A DNA stretch of 64,000 nucleotides from Rhodanobacter panaciterrae (GTDB taxonomy: Bacteria; Pseudomonadota; Gammaproteobacteria; Xanthomonadales; Rhodanobacteraceae). The DNA is taken from contig NZ_BMXT01000001.1 of assembly GCF_014651895.1 (NCBI RefSeq), forward strand, positions 558,001 to 622,000. The letters are read 5' to 3'. Positions 34,165 through 43,074 of the stretch are shown here, in pieces. Numbering within the stretch: the stretch's first letter is position 1; each line of letters starts with the position of its first letter. The notes under the pieces are model-generated. The model did no database searches. It was given only the letters and a program-made list of their open reading frames with translations, and was not told the origin of the DNA. Both the position numbers and the translations under genes were made by a program.

Positions 34165-35150
34165 GCAGCGTGCAACCCTGTGGCGTCAGCGACGACGATC
34201 GTCGTCCGCCGATAAACGATTTGCTGGAAATCGCCCAGCGCGGACTCGCGCTCAAGCCGAAGCGGCTGCCGTCGTGGCTGTTCTACGACGAGCGCGGTTC
34301 CGCCTTGTTCGACGCGATCTGCGAGCAGCCGGAGTACTACCTCACCCGTTGCGAAATCGCGTTGATGGACGTGCATGCGGCAAGCATTGCCGACACCCTC
34401 GGCAGCGACGTGCGGCTGGTCGAATACGGCAGCGGCAATGCGCGCAAGACCCACATGTTGCTGGAGCATCTGCATGCGCCGGTTGCGTACGTGCCGGTGG
34501 AGATTTCGCCCGAGCCGTTGCGGCAGAGTGTCGAACGGCTGGCGGAAGCGTTTCCGCAGCTGCCGTTGCAGCCGCTGTGCGCGGACTTCAGCAAGCCGCT
34601 GCGGCTGCCGATTCCGCCGCGTGCGCCGCGCCGCACGGTGGTGTATTTCCCCGGCTCCACCATCGGCAATTTCGAGAACCGTGGAGCGGCCGCGCTGCTG
34701 CGCAAGATGCGCAACGAGATGGGCGACGCCGGCGGCATCCTGATCGGCGTGGACCTGAAGAAGGATCCGGCGGTGATCGAGGCGGCCTACAACGATCGCG
34801 CCGGTGTCACCGCCGAGTTCACCCTGAACATGCTGGCCCGGTTGAATCGCGAGATCGGCAGCAACTTCGAACTGTCGGCGTTCGCGCATCGCGCGCATTA
34901 CAACCCGATGGCCGGGCGCATCGAGACGCATATCGTCAGCCGCCGCGAGCAACAGGTCAAAGTCGGTCGGGTGAACGTGGCGTTCCGCGCGGACGAGGTG
35001 ATCCAGGTCGAATACAGCTGCAAATATTCGCTGGAGGATTTCGCTGCACTGGCCGCCAGGGCCGGCCTGGCGGTACTGCGTGTATGGACCGATCCGGAGC
35101 AGATGTTCAGCGTGCAGTATCTGGTGCGCGCCAGCACGGTGACGCGCTGA
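34161..35150 (+). CDS. egtD: L-histidine N-alpha-methyltransferase EgtD
   Basis: 329 residues. SAM-dependent enzyme that trimethylates histidine to hercynine, the first step of ergothioneine synthesis. It contains LPSWLFYDERGSALFDAICE, the SAM-binding VEYGSGNARKTHML near residue 90, VYFPGSTIGNFENR, and the substrate-site segment FAHRAHYNPMAGRIETH. Its ATG overlaps the egtB stop (ATGA). No egtA, egtC or egtE is present here, so the C-S lyase step must be encoded elsewhere or supplied by another PLP enzyme. Confidence 0.95.
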   Translation: MSSVQPCGVSDDDRRPPINDLLEIAQRGLALKPKRLPSWLFYDERGSALFDAICEQPEYYLTRCEIALMDVHAASIADTLGSDVRLVEYGSGNARKTHMLLEHLHAPVAYVPVEISPEPLRQSVERLAEAFPQLPLQPLCADFSKPLRLPIPPRAPRRTVVYFPGSTIGNFENRGAAALLRKMRNEMGDAGGILIGVDLKKDPAVIEAAYNDRAGVTAEFTLNMLARLNREIGSNFELSAFAHRAHYNPMAGRIETHIVSRREQQVKVGRVNVAFRADEVIQVEYSCKYSLEDFAALAARAGLAVLRVWTDPEQMFSVQYLVRASTVTR

Positions 35151-35174
35151 GTCGTTCCTGCGTCAGGTCGGATT

Positions 35175-35210
35175 GTCAGCTGGGGGCGCATGCCATGCGC
35201 CCCGGCTGAC
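35175..35210. terminator. Strong inverted repeat between convergent egtD and S10 peptidase genes
   Basis: GTCAGC-T-GGGGGCGCAT / ATGCGCCCC-G-GCTGAC, a 15-base nearly perfect stem with loop GCC. No T-run follows, so it is a likely but unproved bidirectional terminator. Confidence 0.65.
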
Positions 35211-35215
35211 ATCGA

Positions 35216-36724
35216 TTACTTCGCGCCGTACAAGGCCTTCACGTCGCTGGTCAACGCGGATTGGCTGTCTGCCCGCGCGTAGAACATGTGACCGCCCGGA
35301 TAGCTCTTCACCTGCACGCGGGTCGGGTCACCCATCGCCGGCATCTGGTCGACGATCAACACCGAGGCCATGAACGGACAGGACAGGTCGTCCCAGCCGT
35401 GCGCGATCAGCACGCGCAGGCCGGGATCGTTGGCGACTGCTTCACGCAGCTGCGATACCGAGCCCTTGTTCGCGTCGTCGTCTTCATGCCACAGCTTGTT
35501 CACCTCGTAGCTCAGCGCGTTGTAGCGGCCCTCGAATTTCCAGCCTACGGTCTGGGTGACGAAGTTGACCATCGCGCTGGTGGTCGGCGCGATGATGCCG
35601 TTGAGGATAGGATCGCCGGTCTGCTGACGCGGCGCATACGGGAACGGGTCCCACGCGGTGACATTGGAGTCGTAGCGGCTGCCGAGCCGGCCTTCGGCGC
35701 GATACACCTCGCGCAGATAAGCCTGGGTTTCCAGTCGGCCGCCGGAGCGCTTCACGAACAGCGGGTCGAGCCCTGTCAGTTCGGTGACCTTCTTCACCAC
35801 GCGATCGGTCGCCTGCGGATCGGAGCGGCCACGCATCAGGTCGCTGGCGTATTCACCACGGGTGTACTCGATGACGCCGGTCATCGCCTCGGGCGTCAAC
35901 TTGTGCTCGCGCTCCAAGTGCGCGGCGGCGATCGAGGGCAGGGTGAGCATCCACGGCAGTGGCGACACGTTCTCGTCATCCGACGCTGCTGGGTCAAGGT
36001 ACGGCGACAGCAGCACTACGCCGTTCATCGCCACGCCGAGCTGGGTCTGCAGGTAATCCGTGATGCGCGGGCCGCGGAAGCCGCCGTAGCTTTCGCCGAC
36101 CAGATATTTTTTCGAGGTCATTCGGCCGTTCTTGACCAACCAGTCGTAGACGATGCGCGAGAGATATTTGATGTCGATATCGGTGCTGTAGAACTGCTTG
36201 GTCGCTTCCTTGTCGTCGACCAGCGCGCGGCTATAGCCGGTGCCGACCGGATCGATGAATACCAGGTCGGTAAAGCCCAGCCAGGTGCCGGGATTGTCGT
36301 GCAGCGTCGCCGGTGCCGACGGCATGTCGCCCTCGACGCCGAAGTTCACCTTCTTCGGTCCGATCGCACCGAAGTTCAGATACACCGACGACGCACCCGG
36401 ACCGCCGTTGAGCGCGAACGTCACCGGCCGATCCTTGCCGGGCATGGTATAGGCGGTGAACACCACTTCGCCGGTGATCTCGCCCTTCTCGTCGCGCACC
36501 GGTAGGGAACCCACGGTGGCGGTGTACTTCAGCGTCTTGCCATCCACCGTGGTGGTTTGCGTCACCCGCGCATCGGCCGGGAGCGGCGGCAGGTGGAAGC
36601 CGTTGCTGTTGGTCTTGTCCTCTGCTGCCGCTGGCTTGTGAGTGTCGGCTGCCAGCGTTGATGTCGTGTTGAATCCGGCCAGCACGAACGCTGCCAGCAG
36701 GGCTGTTTGCAGGGATTTGCGCAC
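35216..36724 (-). CDS. S10 family serine carboxypeptidase-like protein
   Basis: 502 residues with a signal peptide (LLAAFVLAGFNTTSTLA), so it acts in the periplasm or outside. The serine carboxypeptidase triad appears as VGESYGGFRGPR (Ser near residue 205), HGWDDLSCPF (Asp) and YPGGHMFY (His). NGGPGASSVYLNFGAIGP is the oxyanion/substrate-binding region. It probably trims peptides. The ATG is the only one near the signal peptide. It converges with egtD and lies upstream of nothing on its strand. Confidence 0.9.
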   Translation of the reverse strand: MRKSLQTALLAAFVLAGFNTTSTLAADTHKPAAAEDKTNSNGFHLPPLPADARVTQTTTVDGKTLKYTATVGSLPVRDEKGEITGEVVFTAYTMPGKDRPVTFALNGGPGASSVYLNFGAIGPKKVNFGVEGDMPSAPATLHDNPGTWLGFTDLVFIDPVGTGYSRALVDDKEATKQFYSTDIDIKYLSRIVYDWLVKNGRMTSKKYLVGESYGGFRGPRITDYLQTQLGVAMNGVVLLSPYLDPAASDDENVSPLPWMLTLPSIAAAHLEREHKLTPEAMTGVIEYTRGEYASDLMRGRSDPQATDRVVKKVTELTGLDPLFVKRSGGRLETQAYLREVYRAEGRLGSRYDSNVTAWDPFPYAPRQQTGDPILNGIIAPTTSAMVNFVTQTVGWKFEGRYNALSYEVNKLWHEDDDANKGSVSQLREAVANDPGLRVLIAHGWDDLSCPFMASVLIVDQMPAMGDPTRVQVKSYPGGHMFYARADSQSALTSDVKALYGAK

Positions 36725-36827
36725 GGATCACTTCCTCGCGGACGAAAGCGCCAAGCCTAACCGGCGGCGCGGTGGCGGGAGTGTGCGTAAAGGCATGGGT
36801 GACGGCGGGTCATCCGGCCGGGGCGGC

Positions 36828-37271
36828 TTACCCCTGCGCCAGCGCACCATCGACGAACTGCTGCAACTGTGCCGCGTTCAGCGCGCCGGACTGCCGTGCG
36901 ATCTCGCGTCCATGGCGGAACATGATCAGGGTGGGGATGCTGCGGATGTTGAAGCGCTGGGCCAGTTGCGGCTGCGCCTCGGTGTCGAGCTTGGCTAGCC
37001 GCAGGCGTGGCTCGAGCTTGCTGGCGGCCTGCACGAACACGGGCGCGAAGCCGACGCACGGCCCGCACCATGGCGCCCAGAAATCCACCAGCACCGGCAG
37101 GTCGCCACGGCCGGCGATCGTCTCGAAATTCGCCGCAGTCAGTTCCACCGGATGGCCGTCGAACAGCACCTGCTTGCAACGACCGCAACTCGGTTGCTCG
37201 CCGACGCGTTCGGCCGGCACGCGGTTGAGCGCGCCGCAATGCGGGCAGGGGATGTTCAGCGGTGTACTCAT
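36828..37271 (-). CDS. trxC: Thioredoxin 2 (TrxC)
   Basis: 147 residues. The N-terminal zinc-binding extension (CPHCGALN then CGRCKQ) distinguishes TrxC from TrxA. The thioredoxin fold follows with active site WAPWCGPCVGF near residue 65 and RFNIRSIPTLIMF (cis-Pro). It reduces disulfides in the cytoplasm under oxidative stress. ATG 37271 is chosen because the zinc-binding extension begins there. The open frame upstream is unrelated. It is divergent from the membrane protein gene at 37366. Confidence 0.95.
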   Translation of the reverse strand: MSTPLNIPCPHCGALNRVPAERVGEQPSCGRCKQVLFDGHPVELTAANFETIAGRGDLPVLVDFWAPWCGPCVGFAPVFVQAASKLEPRLRLAKLDTEAQPQLAQRFNIRSIPTLIMFRHGREIARQSGALNAAQLQQFVDGALAQG

Positions 37272-37365
37272 GGCAGACTCCGGCAAGGGATGGGCGCAAG
37301 CGCCATGGCCGACAAGATGGCGACGGCTGCCCGTAAACCCAAGTCGACTGCAGGTGACGCAACTC

Positions 37366-37860
37366 ATGAGCATGCCGCATCGTCCAGCCGGTTTTCGTCC
37401 ACGCATGTCGTCGCGCGGCGTGCTTATGCTCGGTCTGCGTGTGTTCGGCATGCTGTGGACGTTGCCGAACAGCCTGCTCGGCCTGCTGCTGGGCCTGATC
37501 GGCCTCGCGTTCGGCGCGCGCATGCGCTGGCAGCCACGCGAGCTGGCGCTGGTGGTGCGCCGCTGGCCGTGGAGTCGGGGTGGCGCACTGACCCTGGGCA
37601 ACGTGATCGTGCATGCCGGCGAGCGGCTGGATACACCTTGCCTTACCTACGCCCATCGTGCCGGGCGTGGCATCGAGCCGCCGGTGTCGCTGGCCGATCA
37701 TGAGCGTGCGCATGTGTATCAATACATGCTGCTCGGTCCGTTCTTCCTGCCGCTGTATCTGCTGTGCGGCGGAGTCAGCGTGCGCAATCCGTTCGAGCGC
37801 GCGGCGGATCGCTATGCGCAAAGCGGGCAGGGCTGGTGGCCATGGACGGGCGATGTTTGA
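37366..37860 (+). CDS. Hypothetical membrane protein with HExxH motif
   Basis: 164 residues. An N-terminal hydrophobic pair (LGLRVFGMLWTLPNSLLGLL, then LGLIGLAFGA) precedes a soluble part with SLADHERAHVYQYMLLG, an HExxH-type motif (HERAH), then a hydrophobic stretch and FERAADRYAQ, whose Glu could be a third metal ligand. This is compatible with a small membrane-bound zincin but no family is recognised. ATG 37366 is chosen as the first Met with a plausible leader. Further upstream the frame is antisense to trxC. Confidence 0.65.
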   Translation: MSMPHRPAGFRPRMSSRGVLMLGLRVFGMLWTLPNSLLGLLLGLIGLAFGARMRWQPRELALVVRRWPWSRGGALTLGNVIVHAGERLDTPCLTYAHRAGRGIEPPVSLADHERAHVYQYMLLGPFFLPLYLLCGGVSVRNPFERAADRYAQSGQGWWPWTGDV

Positions 37861-37901
37861 TCCGATGAAGTGGATCTTGTTCCGGGCCTGGAGGGGCTTT
37901 C

Positions 37902-37936
37902 GCAAAAACGCCGCGGACGAACCGCGGCGTTTTTGC
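37902..37936. terminator. Bidirectional terminator with perfect 15-bp stem
   Basis: GCAAAAACGCCGCGG / CCGCGGCGTTTTTGC with loop ACGAA. The A-run and T-run flank the GC stem on both strands, which suits the converging genes at 37366-37860 and 37950-38732. Confidence 0.9.
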
Positions 37937-37949
37937 AGAGGCCGCCTCG

Positions 37950-38732
37950 TCAGTTGCCGTTGTTGCTCTTGTCGGCAGGTGCCGGTCGAGCTTGCGGCTT
38001 GGGACGATTGCCTTGGCCCTGTGCAGGACGGTTGCCTTGGCCCGGCGGGCGGCTACCCTGGCCGGGCTGGCTACCTTGCGTCGGCGGTGGGCGATTTCCT
38101 TGCCCAGGTTGCGGACGATTGCCTTGTGCCGGTGGTGGGCGATTCCCTTGCCCCGGTTGTGGGCGGTTGCCCTGTCCCGGTTGTGGGCGATTTCCCTGTC
38201 CTGGTGATGGCTTGTGTCCCTGGCCGGGATTGCCGATGCCGGGGCGCGGGGGCGGCCTGTTTCCATGGCCCGGCTGCGGGCGCGGCGGCGGGCGATGGAT
38301 GGGGCGCGGCGGTGGGCGGCTGACGATCGGCCGGCTATACCAGACATTGCGCTGGCGATAGAACGGACGGTTGCTGTAGTAGTTGCTCCAGTAGGTGCCG
38401 ATCACGAAGCTGATGATCGGAATGCCGATGTTGGCGCCGTACTCCTGCACCACGACGGGCTGGTTTTGATACTGGTACTGGATGAAGGTGCCGGCGACCC
38501 ATCCGCGGGTGCCCATGGTGATCACATCGCACCATTCCCAGCCGGCGGTGCAGCCTTGGATGTTGACTGGAGTGCCGACAGGAACCGTGAGGATGAGTGG
38601 ATATTGCGAGTCGGGTCCGGCGCGCAGATTGACGTTGCCGGTGACAAAGCCGTCGGCGGCCTGGGCCAGGGCCGGAACAGCCAGGGCAAGTGTAGAAAGA
38701 ACCAACCATGCAAGACGTTTCATCGATGGCAT
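37950..38732 (-). CDS. Secreted SH3-domain protein with Pro/Gly/Gln repeat tail (paralogue 1)
   Basis: 260 residues. Signal peptide (LAWLVLSTLALAVPALAQA), then a bacterial SH3-like domain (about 25-90: DGFVTGNVNLRAGPDSQYPL, QGCTAGWEWCDVI, RGWVAGTFIQYQ). A hydrophobic segment YGANIGIPIISFVIGTYW and YRQRNVWY follow, then about 110 residues of PGQGNRPxP-like repeats. SH3b domains often bind cell-wall peptides. The repeat tail looks disordered and rapidly evolving. A paralogue lies at 41413-42315. It starts 97 bases downstream of the permease gene. Confidence 0.78.
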   Translation of the reverse strand: MPSMKRLAWLVLSTLALAVPALAQAADGFVTGNVNLRAGPDSQYPLILTVPVGTPVNIQGCTAGWEWCDVITMGTRGWVAGTFIQYQYQNQPVVVQEYGANIGIPIISFVIGTYWSNYYSNRPFYRQRNVWYSRPIVSRPPPRPIHRPPPRPQPGHGNRPPPRPGIGNPGQGHKPSPGQGNRPQPGQGNRPQPGQGNRPPPAQGNRPQPGQGNRPPPTQGSQPGQGSRPPGQGNRPAQGQGNRPKPQARPAPADKSNNGN

Positions 38733-38829
38733 CTCCTGAGTTGCTGTCCGCTGAAGATCTTCCTCAAGTACAAGAGTCGCGATATGGGCCTGCCCACTCT
38801 GGGCTTGTTGCCGTTGCCGTGCAAGGAGA

Positions 38830-40134
38830 TCAGCCCGGTTGGTTTATCTTGCGTGGCCGGGCGTTGATGCGCTGCCAGAGATGGATCGGTAGCCCGGCCA
38901 GCAACAGCACGCCGCCCCACAGCAGCGATTCCATGCCGGTGCCGATCAGCGCCCACAGGCTGTACAGCAGGGCGCCCGCGGCAATCAGCTTGCGCCACCA
39001 AAATGCGGCGACATCGATGCGCCACCATGCCAGCACGCTGATCACATACGGCAGCAGGCAGGTGGCGGTGGACAACAGGATCGAGAAGGTGAACAGCGCG
39101 ACCAGGCTGCGGCTGTAGTTGGCTGCGATCAGTGCGCTGGCCAGCACGCTGCTGAGCAGCAGGCCGAAGCGCGGCGTACCGTGACGATCCATGCGCGCGA
39201 ACGCCGCAGGAAACACCCGATCCTGCGCCGCTGCCAGCGGTGTCTGCGCTTGCAGCAACACCCAGCCGTTGAGTGCGCCGAAGCAGGAGACCGTGGCGAC
39301 CACGCCGACGCCGACGCCAGCCAGCGGTCCCCACAACCGGCTTGCCGCCTCGGCCATCGGTGCCGCTGAATTGCGCAGCACGTCGATCGGCAGCAGTCCG
39401 ATCACCACGGTGCAGGCGAGCATGGTGGTGATGCCGGCGATCAGCATGCCGATCACGGTGGCGCGCGGTACCGTGCGTTCGGGATCGCTCACCACGCCAG
39501 TCGGCACCGTCGCCGATTCCAGCCCGAGCAGTGCCCACAGCGTCAAGGCGGCTACCGCGGTGGTGACCTGGAGCAGCGGCTGGCCGCTGGGATTGAACGG
39601 TCGATAGGCGTCGAGATGGACCCAGCCCAGTCCGATCACCCCGAACAGCAGCAGCGGCACCAGCTTGAGCACGGTGGCGACGAACTGCATGCGTGCGGCC
39701 TCGCGTATGCCGGCCAGGTTCACCATGGTGCAGAACCACAGCGCCCCAAGCGCGCAGGCGGCGCCACGCAACGGTGTCGCGGTGGCCTCCGGCCATACCG
39801 CGCCGAGGCTACCGGCAAACGCCACCGCGATCGCCGCGTTGGCCGTCCATATGCTGACCCAGTAGCTCCATGCCGCCACGAAGCCGATGCCGTCGCCGAA
39901 CGCCTTGCGCGCATAGCCGTAGCCGCCGCCATGGTTGCGCATCGCCTGCGCCAGCCATGCGTAGACCAGCGCCAGCAGCAAGGCTCCACCGAGGGTGAAT
40001 GCCCAGCCGAGCACGCTTGCCGCGCCGTACGGCGCCAGTGCCGCCGGCAGCAGGAAGACGCCGGAGCCGATCATGTTGCCGACCACCAGCGCAATCAGCA
40101 TCCACAGCCCTAGCGGTCGCGCGGCGGCGCTCAT
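38830..40134 (-). CDS. APC-family amino acid permease
   Basis: 434 residues with 12 membrane segments. It begins LGLWMLIALVVGNMIGSGVFLLPAALAPYG, the APC-superfamily TM1 with the unwound GSGVF substrate loop. Layout and length match YjeH/AdiC-like exchangers. The substrate is not deducible. The coding region starts four bases into the Rieske gene's stop (ATGA overlap), so transport and oxygenation may concern the same amine or amino acid, for example a quaternary amine. That is inference. Confidence 0.85.
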   Translation of the reverse strand: MSAAARPLGLWMLIALVVGNMIGSGVFLLPAALAPYGAASVLGWAFTLGGALLLALVYAWLAQAMRNHGGGYGYARKAFGDGIGFVAAWSYWVSIWTANAAIAVAFAGSLGAVWPEATATPLRGAACALGALWFCTMVNLAGIREAARMQFVATVLKLVPLLLFGVIGLGWVHLDAYRPFNPSGQPLLQVTTAVAALTLWALLGLESATVPTGVVSDPERTVPRATVIGMLIAGITTMLACTVVIGLLPIDVLRNSAAPMAEAASRLWGPLAGVGVGVVATVSCFGALNGWVLLQAQTPLAAAQDRVFPAAFARMDRHGTPRFGLLLSSVLASALIAANYSRSLVALFTFSILLSTATCLLPYVISVLAWWRIDVAAFWWRKLIAAGALLYSLWALIGTGMESLLWGGVLLLAGLPIHLWQRINARPRKINQPG

Positions 40135-41210
40135 GCGTGTTCGCGATAGGCGCGACGCAGCAGTTCGTGGAAGTGGTGCACCGCGTTTTCACGCAGCGGA
40201 TTCAAGCGGCCGGCCTCGTACGAACCGGACGCGAGTCCACGTTGCACGTCCTGGCAGATCGTCACGTCTTCGTCCTGCACCTCATCGCTGAATGCAATGT
40301 CTCTGGCGCGCCGCGCCAGCGCCTCGGGCGTGGTGGCGGGCGCGTAATAGAAATCAAATTCGACCAGGCAACGATCGACGCCCAGCGGCAGCACACGGTT
40401 GGTCTGCAGGCGGCCGGGCAGGATGTTGAGCATCGCGTTCGGATACAGGAAGTAGTACAGCGCCTCGCCGCTGCCGTAGAGATCGTCGCCGCTTTCCAGC
40501 GGGCTGAACTGGAAGGAATACCACTCGGCCGTCTCGGTGATGTAGCTGCGGTAGTCGAGCACGCTGTTGAGGCCCGGATGGATGTGCGGTACGTGGTAGC
40601 CCTCCAGGTAGTTGTCCACGTACACCTTCCAGTTGCAGGCTACTTCCCAGCTGGCGCGGTGATGGAATTCAAAGCCGGCCAGCGAGCGATCCGGGCCCAG
40701 CCGCGCATCGATGCCGGCGACGAATTCGTCAAATGGCGGAGCCTCACCGGTGGCGACGAATACCAACCCCTGCCACACCTGTACGCGTACTTCCGGCAGA
40801 CGGATCGTGGCTGGATCGAAATCCGGCGTGCGACCCATTTCCGGCGCGCCGCGGAGTACGCCATCCAGGCCGTAAGTCCAGCCGTGATAGCGGCAACGCA
40901 GCGCGGTGGCGCCGCGGCCGTCGCAATTGGCGATCGGTCCGGCGCGATGCCGGCAGACGTTGTGGAATGCGCGAATCGTGGATTCGTCGCTGCGTACGAT
41001 CAGCAACGGCAAACCCGCGATCTGAGTCACGACATGATCGCCCACGCCGCTCAGCTGCGATTGATGGCAGACCAGTTGCCAGCTCTGCGCGAACACGGCC
41101 GTAGCGTCGAGTTGCGGCATGCGCGGGTCGGTGTAGTAACGCGCGGAAAGTGCCAGCGCATGATCGAGCGGTTGTGCGGCAAGCACGTCGGGAGTGAACA
41201 GGTCGGCCAT
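40131..41210 (-). CDS. Rieske aromatic-ring-hydroxylating-type oxygenase, alpha subunit
   Basis: 359 residues. The Rieske [2Fe-2S] ligands are CRHRAG and CRYHGWTYG near residues 85-110. The mononuclear iron site is in NWKVYVDNYLEGYHVPHIHP, with the bridging Asp, two His ligands and a later Asp. The single-gene alpha subunit and this length resemble choline/glycine-betaine/carnitine monooxygenases (CMO/GbcA-like) more than ring dioxygenases. The reductase partner is not nearby. It overlaps the permease gene downstream and presumably shares its promoter. Confidence 0.85.
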   Translation of the reverse strand: MADLFTPDVLAAQPLDHALALSARYYTDPRMPQLDATAVFAQSWQLVCHQSQLSGVGDHVVTQIAGLPLLIVRSDESTIRAFHNVCRHRAGPIANCDGRGATALRCRYHGWTYGLDGVLRGAPEMGRTPDFDPATIRLPEVRVQVWQGLVFVATGEAPPFDEFVAGIDARLGPDRSLAGFEFHHRASWEVACNWKVYVDNYLEGYHVPHIHPGLNSVLDYRSYITETAEWYSFQFSPLESGDDLYGSGEALYYFLYPNAMLNILPGRLQTNRVLPLGVDRCLVEFDFYYAPATTPEALARRARDIAFSDEVQDEDVTICQDVQRGLASGSYEAGRLNPLRENAVHHFHELLRRAYREHA

Positions 41211-41352
41211 CAGGCAATACGCCGGTCAGTGGTGATGCCGGAGTATTGATCGCTGAGTGCGCTATGGGAAGGGCGCCACGGGCAGGCCTTTATCCCGGGC
41301 AGAGCACGACGCATTGGAAGATGCCTGACTCATGCGAGTCGCCAGTCAGCAA

Positions 41353-41396
41353 GACAGCCGGGCGGAAGTGATCTTCCATCAAATCGCCCGGCTGTC
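41353..41396 (-). terminator. Long inverted repeat downstream of the SH3 paralogue 2
   Basis: GACAGCCGGGCG and CGCCCGGCTGTC, 12-base arms separated by about 20 bases, 17 bases after the stop of the 41413-42315 gene and upstream of the Rieske gene. A probable transcription stop. Only a weak T-run follows. Confidence 0.6.
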
Positions 41397-41412
41397 ATCG
41401 CGTGATCAGCGA

Positions 41413-42315
41413 TCAATGACCACCGTTGTCGGCGTGATCATCCTTCTTGTGCTCGGCAGGTTTGCCCTCACGGCCACCGTGTGCCTGTGCTTCACCCCGT
41501 GCCGGGGCAGCTTGCTGCTGCGGGCGGGCGCCGGGGTTCGGGCCACGCTGCTGCGGCACACTGGCCTGTTCCGCTCGCTGGTATTGCGGAGCTGGGCGAT
41601 TCTCGTTGGCGCCGTGTCGCTGTGCGTTGTTTTCATACTGCGGCTGCGCGTTGTTCTCACGTTGCGGCTGTGCGCCAGCCTGCGCAGGGCGTTGGTATTG
41701 CGGAGCTGGGCGATTCTCGTTGGCGCCGTATCGCTGTGCGTTGTTCTCACGCTGCTGCTGTGTGCCAGTCTGCGCGGGGCGTTGATATTGCGGCTCCCGA
41801 CGATTTTCGTCGGAACCATGCCGCTGACGATCGTCATTCGACATCGGTCGTCCCGCGTACGGGCGGTCCATGTGCCGCGGTGGTGGCCGGCGCGGAATGT
41901 CGCGGTGGTACCAGGTTTCGCGTTCGCGATAGAACGGGCGGCTGCGATAGTAGTGATCCCAGTACGTGCCGATCGTGAAGGCAACAATCGGGATGCCGAT
42001 CTGCGCGCCATAGTCGGACAACAGCACCGGCTGGTCCTGATAGTCGTATTGAATGAAGTTGCCGGCGATCCAGCCGCGATTGCCGTCGTTGTCGTTGATC
42101 ACGTCGCACCATTCCCAGCCATCGGTACAACCCTGCACGCTCACGCCGGTGCCAGCGGGAAGCTGGTCAACCAGCGGGTAGCTCGGGTCGGGACCTGCGC
42201 GCAGGTTGACGTTGCCGGTGACGAAGCCATCCTGCGCGTACGCGAGTGCGGGGAGGGCCAATGACAGTGACGCCAGGGACAGTGATGCAAGGGCAAAACG
42301 GGTCAGGCCTTTCAT
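41413..42315 (-). CDS. Secreted SH3-domain protein with Gln/Asn-rich repeat tail (paralogue 2)
   Basis: 300 residues from MKGLTRFALAS, with a signal peptide ending near LAYAQ. The SH3b domain and the following hydrophobic and YRERETWY segments are nearly the same as in the protein at 37950-38732 (DGFVTGNVNLRAGPDPSYPL versus DGFVTGNVNLRAGPDSQYPL). The tail differs: repeats built around APQYQRPAQ and NNAQRYGANENR instead of PGQGNRP, then a His/Lys/Asp-rich end. ATG 42315 is preferred (GGAG upstream, signal peptide) over the Met 29 codons earlier. Conserved SH3 part plus divergent tail points to an old duplication. Confidence 0.78.
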   Translation of the reverse strand: MKGLTRFALASLSLASLSLALPALAYAQDGFVTGNVNLRAGPDPSYPLVDQLPAGTGVSVQGCTDGWEWCDVINDNDGNRGWIAGNFIQYDYQDQPVLLSDYGAQIGIPIVAFTIGTYWDHYYRSRPFYRERETWYHRDIPRRPPPRHMDRPYAGRPMSNDDRQRHGSDENRREPQYQRPAQTGTQQQRENNAQRYGANENRPAPQYQRPAQAGAQPQRENNAQPQYENNAQRHGANENRPAPQYQRAEQASVPQQRGPNPGARPQQQAAPARGEAQAHGGREGKPAEHKKDDHADNGGH

Positions 42316-42436
42316 GCGAACGATCTCCAGCGGGTGGATGTCGTCGACAGTATATGCGTGTGCCGGCGTGACGATATTGGGAGTCCCGTGCCGTCGGGTC
42401 ATCTGCGGTACATGGCCGGTATAGCGTCGGTACAGC

Positions 42437-43039
42437 TCAGCCTGCCGTCCGTGCGACGAAGCGCAACGCCACCGAGTTCATGCAGTAGCGCAAACCGGTC
42501 GGCTGCGGTCCGTCGTCGAAGACGTGACCGAGATGGCTGTCGCAGCCGGCGCAGCTGATCGCGATGCGTTCCATGCCGAACATGTGATCCCGGTGTTCGA
42601 TCACGTTGCGCTTGGCGATCGGCTGCCAGAAGCTGGGCCAGCCGGTGCCGGAATCGAATTCGGTCGCCGCGTCGTACAGTGCGGTGGCACAGGCGACGCA
42701 ACGGAACAGGCCGGCGACGGCAGGTTTCTCGTGGTCGCCGCTGAACGCCCGCTCGGTACCGTCGTTGCGCATGATTTCGTACGACGTCGACGACAATCGC
42801 TGCCGCCATTGCGCATCGGTCAGCACCAGTTTGGGTACCTGGCGGGGGCCGAGGTCGCGACCATCGTCGCCGAAGATTTCCAGCAAGACATTGCCGGGCT
42901 TGCCGACCGGGGTGTTGTCGGCAGCGAACAAGCGCGGGATGACCAGACCACCGCCGGCGACCAGCAGTGTGCCGCCGGCGAGCGCCGCGCGCAGGAAGCG
43001 GCGGCGATCCATCGCGAGGGTTTCATCGATGCGTGACAT
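42437..43039 (-). CDS. msrB: Tat-exported peptide-methionine (R)-S-oxide reductase MsrB
   Basis: 200 residues. The N-terminus has a Tat-type signal (MDRRRFLRAALAGG followed by a hydrophobic segment), so the enzyme is periplasmic, unlike the usual cytoplasmic MsrB. The SelR domain carries both zinc CxxC pairs (RCVACAT and SCAGCDSH), SGTGWPSFWQP, and the catalytic Cys 186 in RYCMNS. GGAGG precedes ATG 43039. It lies 35 bases downstream of dipZ, which could supply electrons. The pair is divergent from an ECF sigma/NrsF pair. Confidence 0.92.
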   Translation of the reverse strand: MSRIDETLAMDRRRFLRAALAGGTLLVAGGGLVIPRLFAADNTPVGKPGNVLLEIFGDDGRDLGPRQVPKLVLTDAQWRQRLSSTSYEIMRNDGTERAFSGDHEKPAVAGLFRCVACATALYDAATEFDSGTGWPSFWQPIAKRNVIEHRDHMFGMERIAISCAGCDSHLGHVFDDGPQPTGLRYCMNSVALRFVARTAG

Positions 43040-43074
43040 GGCAACCTCCGTGGGGATTCCAGTGGTGAAAAGGA

